Part shown: piece by piece, positions 1 to 7,618 of the stretch
How positions within the stretch are numbered: position 1 is the first letter of the stretch
How the letters are laid out: the number at the start of each line of letters is the position of its first letter
Assembly: GCF_030812315.1 (NCBI RefSeq)
Contig: NZ_JAUSSM010000004.1
Coordinates: forward strand, 248,001-312,000
Direction: 5' to 3'
DNA length: 64,000 nucleotides
Source: Arthrobacter oryzae
GTDB taxonomy: Bacteria; Actinomycetota; Actinomycetes; Actinomycetales; Micrococcaceae
Translations under genes and position numbers: made by a program
Notes under the pieces: model-generated
What the model saw: the letters and a program-made list of their open reading frames with translations, nothing else
Databases searched by the model: none
Told to the model about the DNA's origin: nothing

Positions 1-806
1 GCCCAGTCTTTCACGAGCGCATTCAGCATGTAGCCGAGTTCAATCTCCACCTGGATGTCCTCACGGAAGGTCTCCAGGCTCAGGTCCGGACCGTCCTCGG
101 CCGTGGCAAACAGCTGCAGGGTCAGGGTTTTGCGTCCCGACTCCTTGGGTGTGATCCACCAGCGCCACTCCGCAACGCCCTTCACCGGAACCAGCATCTC
201 ACCGTCCGGATTGCCGGCTCGCTCAATGTCCATTCCCGGGCCGGACAGGTCCGCCCGCATCTCTTCGCACACGATGGGCGCGCGCGTTTGCACCGGGTTG
301 CTGCCGGGGATCTTCTCTTCATGGCCTGCCCCGGGGTCGCCCATGGTGACGTGCAGGACGAACTCCCTCGTCTCGCCTTGGCGCATGGGCGACGGCGGCC
401 TGAACGTCAGCTCGCCCTCGAGGCACGTGTCCAGGATTTCCTTGGCCCGCCGGGCCCGTTCGAAGGCAGTAGAGGTGGGGCCCGGCGGACGGCTTGCGGT
501 CTCTTCGGGAAAGGGCCCGGTTTCGGTCACGTAGTACGTGGTGGGCTCGGCACCGTTGCTAGGCTCTCCGCCGTCGCCCGGCCCGGTGACTGTCGGGGTG
601 GGGCGCGTTGTAGGGAAGGGTCCCGCGCCCGGCGTACTGCCGGGACCGTCGCCGGGCGTCGGCCGCGTGCTAGCTGCCGGCGTCGACGGCCCGGAATTCG
701 GCGCCGCGTCGCAGGCGGCCAAACCCACCGCGGCGCACAGGGTTGCCAGGGCGAATGCAATTGCCTTCGCACCGCTCACGAGCCGCTGCTTCCCCAGTGC
801 GTACAT
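1..806 (-). CDS. putative lipoprotein, 3' end outside window
   Basis: The frame is open from ATG 806 to the left window edge (about 268 codons visible) with no stop, so the C-terminus is missing. GGAG lies 5 nt before the start. The N-terminus is a lipoprotein signal: a basic start, a hydrophobic stretch and a lipobox LAAC near residue 31. A Pro/Thr/Gly-rich, low-complexity linker of about 50 residues follows, typical of actinobacterial lipoproteins that span the cell wall, then a soluble domain. I do not recognise that domain. It is the first of three leftward lipoprotein genes but shows no obvious sequence match to the other two. Function unknown. Confidence 0.8.
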   Translation of the reverse strand, partial: MYALGKQRLVSGAKAIAFALATLCAAVGLAACDAAPNSGPSTPAASTRPTPGDGPGSTPGAGPFPTTRPTPTVTGPGDGGEPSNGAEPTTYYVTETGPFPEETASRPPGPTSTAFERARRAKEILDTCLEGELTFRPPSPMRQGETREFVLHVTMGDPGAGHEEKIPGSNPVQTRAPIVCEEMRADLSGPGMDIERAGNPDGEMLVPVKGVAEWRWWITPKESGRKTLTLQLFATAEDGPDLSLETFREDIQVEIELGYMLNALVKDW

Positions 807-882
807 CAGAACTCCGACTTATCGGACTGCGTCCTGATTCGAGTCTGCGCGGGCGTTTAGGGCGAGTCAAGGAGCGCAGCAG

Positions 883-1749
883 CTACTCCGCGGGCCGCAG
901 CGAGGTGATCATCCGACGGATATTCCGGTACTCGCCGGTCTCCGCGTACAGCTTCGCCTTTTCCAGGTACGGGAGCGACGGTTCCCCGGGGGTGGCGTTG
1001 TTTGCGGGGTCGTAGACCCCGCCGAACATGGCACCGCTGGGCGGCCACCTGAACAGCAGGAAGATGGGACACTCCAGCGTCCCTATCTTCTCCGGAATCA
1101 TGGTGATGCCATAGGCGGCAATGGTTTCGTCAGTCCGGGCAGGAGCGGAGGCATCTCCCCTGGTCTCGAACATGAACCGCGGCGCATTTTCGTTCGGCAC
1201 GCCCTTCTCGGCGAGGGCCGTCATGGGTTCGGAATCCAGCACCGTAAACGGGTACTGCTGCACGCACTCCAATCCGGTAACCACCTTGGTCTGCAGGACA
1301 GCCATAGGCTTCCCCGTGGCATTCAAAACCTCCAGGAACATGCCTCCGAGCGGTGAGGTGCCGGCGGGATCCTTGATGGTCCAGTCGCCCGGATAGTCGA
1401 ACGTCAGGTCACGGTCCGACGTCGTAAACGTCTTCCAGCCGGACGCCGTCGGGGACGGCAACCGGGACGTCCCCGACGGCGCCGGTTCAGTCGGTGTTCC
1501 GCCCGCCGTCGCGCTTGGCGGGTCGGTCGTTGCGTTGGCCGTGCCAGTGGCCGTTCGGCTGGGGGTGCCGTTGGCTGTCCCGCTTGCCGATGCGCTCGGT
1601 GGGGTGGCGGTCGCGGATCCGGTGTCAGGCGGTGCGGCAGGCGGTCCGCAGGCCGCAAGAAGTACCACGAGGCAGGCCCCGGCGGCAGCTGCGGCCCCTG
1701 AACGTGCCGGTCCAGATGATTCATAGCCGGGCTTCATTGATCGGCGCAT
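883..1749 (-). CDS. putative lipoprotein, paralogue of the 1923-2663 product
   Basis: A 288-residue product predicted to be anchored to the outer face of the membrane. GAGGAGGATTGC precedes ATG 1749. The signal sequence ends in a lipobox LLAAC near residue 34 and is followed by a Thr/Ser/Ala/Pro-rich linker to about residue 100. The C-terminal domain of about 180 residues shares blocks with the next protein upstream: the G-W-K-x-[FY]-T-T motif, FDYP, TIKDPAG/KITDPAG, WPPSGAMFGGVYDP and a final ITSLRPA. The two genes are evidently a duplication. I do not recognise a characterised family. Confidence 0.85.
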   Translation of the reverse strand: MRRSMKPGYESSGPARSGAAAAAGACLVVLLAACGPPAAPPDTGSATATPPSASASGTANGTPSRTATGTANATTDPPSATAGGTPTEPAPSGTSRLPSPTASGWKTFTTSDRDLTFDYPGDWTIKDPAGTSPLGGMFLEVLNATGKPMAVLQTKVVTGLECVQQYPFTVLDSEPMTALAEKGVPNENAPRFMFETRGDASAPARTDETIAAYGITMIPEKIGTLECPIFLLFRWPPSGAMFGGVYDPANNATPGEPSLPYLEKAKLYAETGEYRNIRRMITSLRPAE

Positions 1750-1874
1750 GCAATCCTCCTCATACAGCTGAGGGATTAATTGTGGCCCTGCCGCCCGCGC
1801 GTGGCGCGGGACCGGTCAAATTTGCCGCCAAAACGTTGCGCACCGCGGATTGCTCCTCGGTGCGCAACGGTTCC

Positions 1875-1919
1875 TGCCTGTCCGGGTTCTGCCTGTCCGG
1901 GTTCTGCCTGTCCGGGTTC
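1875..1919. repeat. 15-bp perfect tandem repeat, three copies
   Basis: The unit TGCCTGTCCGGGTTC is repeated three times without mismatch and ends 3 bp before the stop codon of the leftward lipoprotein gene at 1923. It is non-coding, in the gap between the two paralogous lipoprotein genes. Slipped-strand copy-number change is the likely origin. Confidence 0.9.
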
Positions 1920-1922
1920 CCC

Positions 1923-2663
1923 TTAGGAGGCGGGCCTCAACGAGGTGATCATCTTCTTGATGTTCTTGTACTCCTGGGTGCCCATGTAGACCTCAGGGGT
2001 ATCCACATGCATCTCATTTCCGGGGGTGGTGTCGAAGGGGTCGTAGACGCCGCCGAACATCGCGCCGCTGGGCGGCCAGGTGAAGAAGTGGAAGATGGGG
2101 CACGCTTCTGTTCCGGTGGGTTCGGCCGCCGTGGTGATGCCGTAGGCGAACAGTGTCATCAGCTTCGGATCCGTCGCGGTGGTATCCGTCCGTGATTCGA
2201 AGGTGTAACGGGGCACCCTGCCGTCCTGCTCCAGTGCCGGGACGGGCTCGGATTCATACACTCCGAACGGCTGCTTCTCGGTGCACTCGGAGCCCGTGAC
2301 CATGTTCGTCCGCAGCGTCGCCAAGTTCTTGCCGTTGGCGTTGGTGATGTTCACAAACACGCCTCCGGGAGCAGCTTCACCGGCAGGATCGGTAATCTTC
2401 CACTCGGCCGGGTAGTCGAAGATCAGGCCGTCCGCGGTTGTGTAGGACTTCCAGCCCGCTTCGGGATCAGAGGACGCCGAGGCGGAGGCGGTGGCGCTCG
2501 GGGAAGCAGAGGTGGCTGTGGGGGTCGCCGTAGTGGTGGAAGTGGCCGTGGCCGCCGGGGAGGTCGTCGCCGGTGACGATGCGGGCGGGCCGCAGGCTAC
2601 GAGCAGGAACGCGAGGCACAGGGCCCCTGAGACTGCAATGGGCGGGGGTGCTGAGCGGTGCAT
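1923..2663 (-). CDS. putative lipoprotein, paralogue of the 883-1749 product
   Basis: A 246-residue predicted lipoprotein. AGGAGAACAG precedes ATG 2663. The signal ends in a lipobox LLVAC near residue 24, then comes a Thr/Ala/Ser-rich linker to about residue 68, then a globular domain carrying the same conserved blocks as its neighbour (GWKSYTT, IFDYPAEWKITDPAG, FTWPPSGAMFGGVYDP, ITSLRPA). The linker is shorter than in the paralogue. The sequence about 75 bp upstream (2734-2750) resembles that upstream of another lipoprotein gene at 52656-52672, perhaps a shared promoter. Role unknown. Confidence 0.85.
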   Translation of the reverse strand: MHRSAPPPIAVSGALCLAFLLVACGPPASSPATTSPAATATSTTTATPTATSASPSATASASASSDPEAGWKSYTTADGLIFDYPAEWKITDPAGEAAPGGVFVNITNANGKNLATLRTNMVTGSECTEKQPFGVYESEPVPALEQDGRVPRYTFESRTDTTATDPKLMTLFAYGITTAAEPTGTEACPIFHFFTWPPSGAMFGGVYDPFDTTPGNEMHVDTPEVYMGTQEYKNIKKMITSLRPAS

Positions 2664-2917
2664 CTGTTCTCCTGAATCTCATGAGACCGCGAGTAATGCC
2701 TCAATTCTGAACCTCCGCCAACGCAGGCCCTAGCAATAAATCCAAACGATGTCTAAATGTTATCGGTCCAGCCAACCGGACTCCGGTTGCCAAACCCGGG
2801 AAGGTGCCGCGCCGACGTCGTGAGCCGCGAATGCCCTTTCCTGCCCGACGGATCTGAACAATAATCGAACCGAGCCCCATCATCAGACCAGCCGCAAGCA
2901 ACTGAGGAGACCAGGCC

Positions 2918-4780
2918 ATGACCACCCACGCGGACCCCGCAACGGAACCACCTGTCAGAGATGAGGCGGACACCGACGACGAGGTGACCACGGATCCCGG
3001 CTGGTTCCGGAAGGCGGTGGTCTACCAGATCTATCCGCGCAGCTTCGCAGATTCCGACGGTGACGGCATCGGCGACCTGCCCGGCATCATCAGCAAGCTG
3101 GACTACCTGCAGAAGCTGGGTGTCGACGTCGTCTGGCTCTCCCCCATCTACACGTCACCGCAAGACGACAACGGTTACGACATCAGCAACTACCGCGATG
3201 TTGATCCCATCTTCGGCACCCTGGCCGACCTGAAGAAACTCACCGACGGGCTGCACTCGCGGGGCATGAAGCTGGTGATGGACCTCGTCGTCAACCACAC
3301 TTCGGACGAGCACCCGTGGTTCATCGAATCCCGCTCCTCCAAGGACAACCCCAAGCGCGACTGGTACTGGTGGCGGCCGCCACGAAAGGATCCGGAAGGT
3401 GGCGCAGGGGCGGAACCGAACAACTGGGGTTCGGCGTTTTCCGGCCCGGCCTGGGAGTTCGACCAGGCCACCGGCGAGTACTACCTCCACCTGTTCTCCC
3501 GCAAGCAGCCGGACCTGAACTGGGAAAACCCCGAAGTCCGCGCCGCCGTCTACGACATGATGAATTGGTGGCTGGACCGTGGAGTGGACGGCTTCCGGAT
3601 GGACGTCATCAACTTCATCTCCAAGGACACCTCGCTGCCGGACGGACCGCGGGCTGACGGCATGCTGTTCGGCGATGGCAGCCCGCACTTCATGTCCGGA
3701 CCGCGGATTCACGAGTTCCTGCACGAGATGCATCTGGAGGTCTTCGCAGGGCGGGACAAGCCGCTGCTGACCGTGGGCGAGATGCCCGGCGTCACGGTGG
3801 GGGACGCCGTCCTGTTCACCGACCCGGCGCGGCGTGAAGTGGACATGGTGTTCCAGTTCGAGCACGTGGCGCTGGACCAGGAGGGCGGCAACAAGTGGCG
3901 GCCCAGGAAGCTGCGGCTCACTGACCTGAAGAAGTCCCTGGGCCGGTGGCAGGAAGGCTTGGCCGAGCGCGGCTGGAACAGCCTCTACTGGGGCAACCAC
4001 GACCAGGCCCGGGCGGTGTCCCGATTCGGAGACGACGGGCCATACCGCGAGCTCTCCGCCAAGATGCTGGCCGGCATCCTGCACCTGCACCGGGGCACGC
4101 CCTACGTGTACCAGGGCGAGGAACTGGGCATGACCAACATGAGCTTCGGGGCCATCAGCGACTACCGCGACATCGAGGTGCTCAACCACCACCGCGAGGC
4201 CACCACGCACTTGGGCCACACCGACGCCGATGTCCTCGCCGCACTGGCACCCCTGAACCGGGACAACGCCCGCACCCCAGTGCAGTGGGACGCGAGCCGG
4301 CATGGCGGCTTCACCACCGGCGCACCGTGGATCGCCGTCAACCCGAACACCAGCCACATCAACGCCGCGGAGCAGGAGGACAACCCCGACTCGGTGTTCA
4401 CCTTCTACCGCCAGGTCATCGCCCTGCGGCACTCTGAACCGGTGGTGGCGGATGGTGACTTCACCATGCTGCTTCCGGACGACGAACACGTGTACGCGTT
4501 CCGGCGGGCACTTCCAGCTCCGGCACCGGGGCCCGGTTCGGCAACTGCACCCGGCGTCCAGCTTCTGGTGCTGGGTAACTTCTCCGGGCAGGACCGGACT
4601 GTGGCGCTCGACGGCGGCGGCTGGGGTGACGCCGAAGCTGGCGCTGACGAGCCGGAACTGGGCCATTACCCGGCTGAACTGATCCTGGGCAACTACCCGC
4701 TGGAGGCCACGGGGACCCACGCGGAGATCGCGCTCCGTCCCTGGGAACTGAAGGTCTTCCGTCGGCAACACAACACCTGA
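2918..4780 (+). CDS. GH13 alpha-glucosidase / oligo-1,6-glucosidase family
   Basis: A cytoplasmic glycoside hydrolase (620 residues, no signal peptide) expected to release glucose from short alpha-glucosides such as maltose, isomaltose or sucrose. The usual GH13 regions are present: VVYQIYPRSF near residue 38, DLVVNHTSDEH, the nucleophile Asp229 in GFRMDVIN, the acid/base Glu288 in VGEMPG, and the transition-state Asp362 in GNHDQ. The Val after the nucleophile region and the overall length fit the alpha-1,4-glucosidase/oligo-1,6-glucosidase group; exact linkage preference cannot be read from the sequence. GAGGAG precedes ATG 2918. The N-terminus has about 25 extra acidic residues. A proline-rich small gene follows after 44 bp. 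Confidence 0.93.
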   Translation: MTTHADPATEPPVRDEADTDDEVTTDPGWFRKAVVYQIYPRSFADSDGDGIGDLPGIISKLDYLQKLGVDVVWLSPIYTSPQDDNGYDISNYRDVDPIFGTLADLKKLTDGLHSRGMKLVMDLVVNHTSDEHPWFIESRSSKDNPKRDWYWWRPPRKDPEGGAGAEPNNWGSAFSGPAWEFDQATGEYYLHLFSRKQPDLNWENPEVRAAVYDMMNWWLDRGVDGFRMDVINFISKDTSLPDGPRADGMLFGDGSPHFMSGPRIHEFLHEMHLEVFAGRDKPLLTVGEMPGVTVGDAVLFTDPARREVDMVFQFEHVALDQEGGNKWRPRKLRLTDLKKSLGRWQEGLAERGWNSLYWGNHDQARAVSRFGDDGPYRELSAKMLAGILHLHRGTPYVYQGEELGMTNMSFGAISDYRDIEVLNHHREATTHLGHTDADVLAALAPLNRDNARTPVQWDASRHGGFTTGAPWIAVNPNTSHINAAEQEDNPDSVFTFYRQVIALRHSEPVVADGDFTMLLPDDEHVYAFRRALPAPAPGPGSATAPGVQLLVLGNFSGQDRTVALDGGGWGDAEAGADEPELGHYPAELILGNYPLEATGTHAEIALRPWELKVFRRQHNT

Positions 4781-4824
4781 GCAACTCACCAGCCAGGCCA
4801 CCAAACCAGCGAAGCAAGGAGTTC

Positions 4825-5058
4825 ATGATGACCATTCCACCGCTGCCCGAGCCGGATCCGTTCCCGCCGGAGCCGGGCCCCACCGGTCCGCCGGACCCGG
4901 ACAATCCGTTCCCGCCCAACAGGCCGGATCCAACGGAACCGCGTCCGCCCGGCCCCGGACCCGAGCCTGCGCCTTCGCCGGGCCCGCTGCCGATTCCCGA
5001 CCCCGGACCCGTCCCGCCGACACCTCCGCCGCCCCACCCGGACCCCACGCGGTTCTGA
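4825..5058 (+). CDS. proline-rich small protein, function unknown
   Basis: A 77-residue product that is roughly half proline, with Asp, Gly and Pro in short PDP/PGP/PEP-like repeats. There is no membrane segment or signal. It begins 44 bp after the alpha-glucosidase stop and has AAGGAG 3 nt before ATG 4825 and 6 nt before a second ATG at 4828, so translation and co-transcription are plausible. The extreme composition leaves no recognisable fold. It could instead be a chance open frame in GC-rich DNA; the ribosome-binding site is the main argument for it. Confidence 0.5.
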   Translation: MMTIPPLPEPDPFPPEPGPTGPPDPDNPFPPNRPDPTEPRPPGPGPEPAPSPGPLPIPDPGPVPPTPPPPHPDPTRF

Positions 5059-5079
5059 CCCGGGAACTTTGGCTGGGTC

Positions 5080-5175
5080 ACTCCCGGCGCGACCAGTCAC
5101 GGGCGCGGCCAGTCACGGGCGCGGCCAGTCACGGGCGCGATCAGTCCCGGGAGCGATCAGTCACGGGAGCGGCGG
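5080..5175. repeat. 16-bp imperfect tandem repeat, about six copies
   Basis: Units of the type GTCACGGGCGCGGCCA start at 5096, 5112, 5128, 5144 and 5160, with a diverged copy before them. The array fills the gap between the rightward proline-rich gene and the stop codon (5177) of the leftward hydrolase gene. I see no coding content in it. Confidence 0.85.
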
Positions 5176-5176
5176 C

Positions 5177-5971
5177 TTAATCGCCAATGCTGTGCACGAA
5201 GCGGCGGACTTCAGCGTTGAACGCCTCCGGCGTTTCAGCGGCGACCAAGTGCCCGACGTCGGGAATCACCACGAGTTGTGAATCCGGAATCTGGCGGTGC
5301 ATCTCGCGGGCGACTGTCAGCGGCGACCTGACGTCTTCTGCGCCGTAGAGCAGCAGCGTAGGCACGCTGATGCCGGGCAGCACGTCACGATAATCGGCGC
5401 GCCCGTTCGCGCTCAGCAGCGCACGCATGCCGGCAGGGTGGAAGTCCGCCATGATGGCGCTGACCTCTTCGACAGTCGCGGAATCGGCCCGCGGAGTAAA
5501 AAGCGTCGGCAGCCACACGGGGATGAATCGTTCGGGCGGCTGGTCGAGTTCCGCCAGAATTTGCGCGTAGCGCCGTTCCACCTCTTCGGGCGGCAGCGAG
5601 CCGGCCCAGCCCGCATAGGCGGAGGCCAGCACTAAGGACGCAACCATGTGAGGGTGGCCCCGGTACAGCTCCAGCGCGACACCTGAGCCCCAGGACAGCC
5701 CGACGATGTGGGGTTTCCGCGGCGCTACTTCCCGGAGGAACCCTGCCAGGACGTCGCCAAGCTCCGGACCGGAAAAGTCCGGAGGGGGATCGTCGGAACG
5801 GCCGCAGCCCGGGGCATCCCAGGCTATTACGGTGAAGTCGTTGGACAGCCCCTCAAGCTGCGGACGCCAAACGCGGCTGTCCTCATAGGCACCGTGGAGC
5901 AGGACCAGCGGAGGCCCTTGGCCCGCGCGCTGATAACCGATGCGCAGCCCTGAAATCTCTACGGTGTCCAT
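5177..5971 (-). CDS. alpha/beta-fold hydrolase
   Basis: A 264-residue cytosolic protein of the alpha/beta hydrolase fold. The oxyanion LLHG motif is at residues 24-27, the nucleophile elbow GLSWG puts Ser93 at the active site, and the predicted acid and base are Asp213 (GAEDVRSP) and His241 (DVGHL). A cap region of about 65 residues lies between. Substrate cannot be assigned; esters, lactones or epoxides are all possible for this family. It appears to be a single-gene unit, leftward, with a tandem repeat directly after its stop. Confidence 0.9.
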   Translation of the reverse strand: MDTVEISGLRIGYQRAGQGPPLVLLHGAYEDSRVWRPQLEGLSNDFTVIAWDAPGCGRSDDPPPDFSGPELGDVLAGFLREVAPRKPHIVGLSWGSGVALELYRGHPHMVASLVLASAYAGWAGSLPPEEVERRYAQILAELDQPPERFIPVWLPTLFTPRADSATVEEVSAIMADFHPAGMRALLSANGRADYRDVLPGISVPTLLLYGAEDVRSPLTVAREMHRQIPDSQLVVIPDVGHLVAAETPEAFNAEVRRFVHSIGD

Positions 5972-6090
5972 GCCGCACCGGTCCTTTGGGGAGCTGACCC
6001 TGATTGCTCTGATTCTAGGCCGATCAGGGTCAGCTTCCTACAGGCACAAGCCGTCCGCGAGTATTGCCCGCCCGGCTTAGGCCAGGCCGG

Positions 6091-6984
6091 CTAGACCAGG
6101 GTGATGTCCCGGGTCCGGTGATCGTAGTTGAACGTGATCCGGCCGCCGGGGTGGTGGAGTTCGTGGTTGGCGCCATCAAACGCACCGAACGCACCGTAGT
6201 TCTCATCCCAGGAACGGTTGAGGGCGATCTTGAAGCTGTAGTGCCCGGCGGGAAGGTCTGTGGTGAGCTTCCACAGCTGGTCCACTGAATCGAGCTGCAT
6301 CTGGGACTCGTCGTACTGCGGAGCCCAGTTCGCCGGGGCGCCAAGCAGCACGTTGAAGTCGCCGGCGATTGCCACGGCTTCCGGCTGGTCGATCGTCTCG
6401 ACGCTGGAGGCTTCGGCCTGCTTCTCCTCGCTGGCCTTGGCCGGCTTGGCGGGGGTCTTGCGCGTGCGCACGGCCTTCGCTACGGGTGCCACGGCATCCT
6501 CGATCAGCTCGGCAGCCTTTTCGACCACCTTGGCCGCCTTGGACGGCGCCTTCTTCTTCGGGGCGGCCTTGGGGGCCTTCGCGGCAGCCGCCTTCGCAGC
6601 GGCGGCCTTGGCGGGGAGCTCCGTGGGAACAGGCACGTCAGCCGGCACTGGAGTGCCTTCGGCGAGCGCTGTTGCAAACGTGTCCGCGTCCGGGAACGCC
6701 ACCGTGGCACGGAGGCCGTCGTCGGTGATGCTCCAGCCGCTTCGTCCCTTGACGAGCCAGCCGGCCTTGACCAGCTTGCTCGTGGCAGTGGTCAGGGCCT
6801 TGTGTCCCCGGGGGATGCCTCCGCTGAGCAGTTCACTTTCCTTCTCGTTCAGCGGGACACGAACCGTGGCCTGGGCCAGGACGGCGCCGGCGCCGAGGGT
6901 CTCACCTGACAGGACGCTTTCCGCGAGAATGTCGAGCACTGACTTGAGTCGAACCGTGGTGGTGTCTGCAATAGCCGTGGGCAT
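6091..6984 (-). CDS. winged-helix plus X25-type carbohydrate-binding protein
   Basis: A 297-residue protein. I chose ATG 6984 because AAAGGACAAAC lies just before it; an in-frame ATG at 7017 has no such site. Residues about 8-95 look like a winged-helix domain similar to the N-terminal region of Mrr-type proteins. A long Ala/Lys/Pro linker (about 125-200), resembling histone H1-like tails, follows. The C-terminal 95 residues (from VAIAGDFN to RDITLV) resemble the X25 module of bacterial pullulanases, including the PAGHYSFKIALN stretch. No hydrolase domain is present. A DNA-binding or starch-sensing role is conceivable; the function is unknown. Confidence 0.8.
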   Translation of the reverse strand: MPTAIADTTTVRLKSVLDILAESVLSGETLGAGAVLAQATVRVPLNEKESELLSGGIPRGHKALTTATSKLVKAGWLVKGRSGWSITDDGLRATVAFPDADTFATALAEGTPVPADVPVPTELPAKAAAAKAAAAKAPKAAPKKKAPSKAAKVVEKAAELIEDAVAPVAKAVRTRKTPAKPAKASEEKQAEASSVETIDQPEAVAIAGDFNVLLGAPANWAPQYDESQMQLDSVDQLWKLTTDLPAGHYSFKIALNRSWDENYGAFGAFDGANHELHHPGGRITFNYDHRTRDITLV

Positions 6985-7207
6985 GTTTGTCCTTTCGAGC
7001 ATGTGATCACTCAGCATTTTGCCAGTGAACTGTAAATAGAGGCGACTATGCGCGTTAACAATGTGTGTCGTGACCGACTATGACGCGGAATGGGACGCAA
7101 GTGATCTTACAGTCTCAGCTAAGTGGCGGATATATCGGGACTTTCGGCCCGTTGACAGTCGGGCGGGGTTTAGGCGTCGGTCATGCGGCGGGACCTTGGC
7201 CGGTCAT

Positions 7208-7594
7208 TCAGGTATCCGCAACCCGAGCGAACCCTGCGTGGCGGTTGTGGATAATCACGGTGCCGCCCAGCAGTTGCGTCTTTGCCTCGAGCAGTTTGAC
7301 CAGCTCCTCGTTGACCGCACCGAAGACTTCGATGGTCCGAAGCTGGACGAGGGGCGCAACCGGTGGGAAGCGCGGGCCGGCTACCTTCAGGTGAAAGTCC
7401 AGCGACGGCAGGTCCTGGTGCACGTGGAGGACGCTCATGCGGGTGCCGTCTGCCGAAAAGTAGACGTTATAGGCGATGATCCGTGGTTCATTGGCTTCGA
7501 CAAAGTGGGCAAGGTCCTCCATCGCCGCCTCCAGTTCGCCCAGCTTCCCGGGCCGAACATCGGACGTATCAAGATAAACAACGAAATCACTCAT
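7208..7594 (-). CDS. small ABM-like alpha/beta-barrel protein
   Basis: A 128-residue soluble protein. ATG 7594 is chosen over ATG 7606 because GGAGGTGATC sits directly before it. The pattern of strands (FVVYLDTS at the start, then MSVLHVHQDLPSLDFHLK) suggests an antibiotic-biosynthesis-monooxygenase-type (ferredoxin-like dimer) fold, but I find no catalytic signature. It starts 24 bp after the stop of the upstream molybdoenzyme gene on the same strand, so the two are probably co-transcribed. Its role with that enzyme is unknown. Confidence 0.75.
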   Translation of the reverse strand: MSDFVVYLDTSDVRPGKLGELEAAMEDLAHFVEANEPRIIAYNVYFSADGTRMSVLHVHQDLPSLDFHLKVAGPRFPPVAPLVQLRTIEVFGAVNEELVKLLEAKTQLLGGTVIIHNRHAGFARVADT

Positions 7595-7618
7595 GATCAC
7601 CTCCAAGGGGCAGTCCGC

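Noticed and set aside
5080..5175. CRISPR-like array.
   Set aside because: The units are contiguous 16-bp repeats with no spacers, and no cas genes are near.
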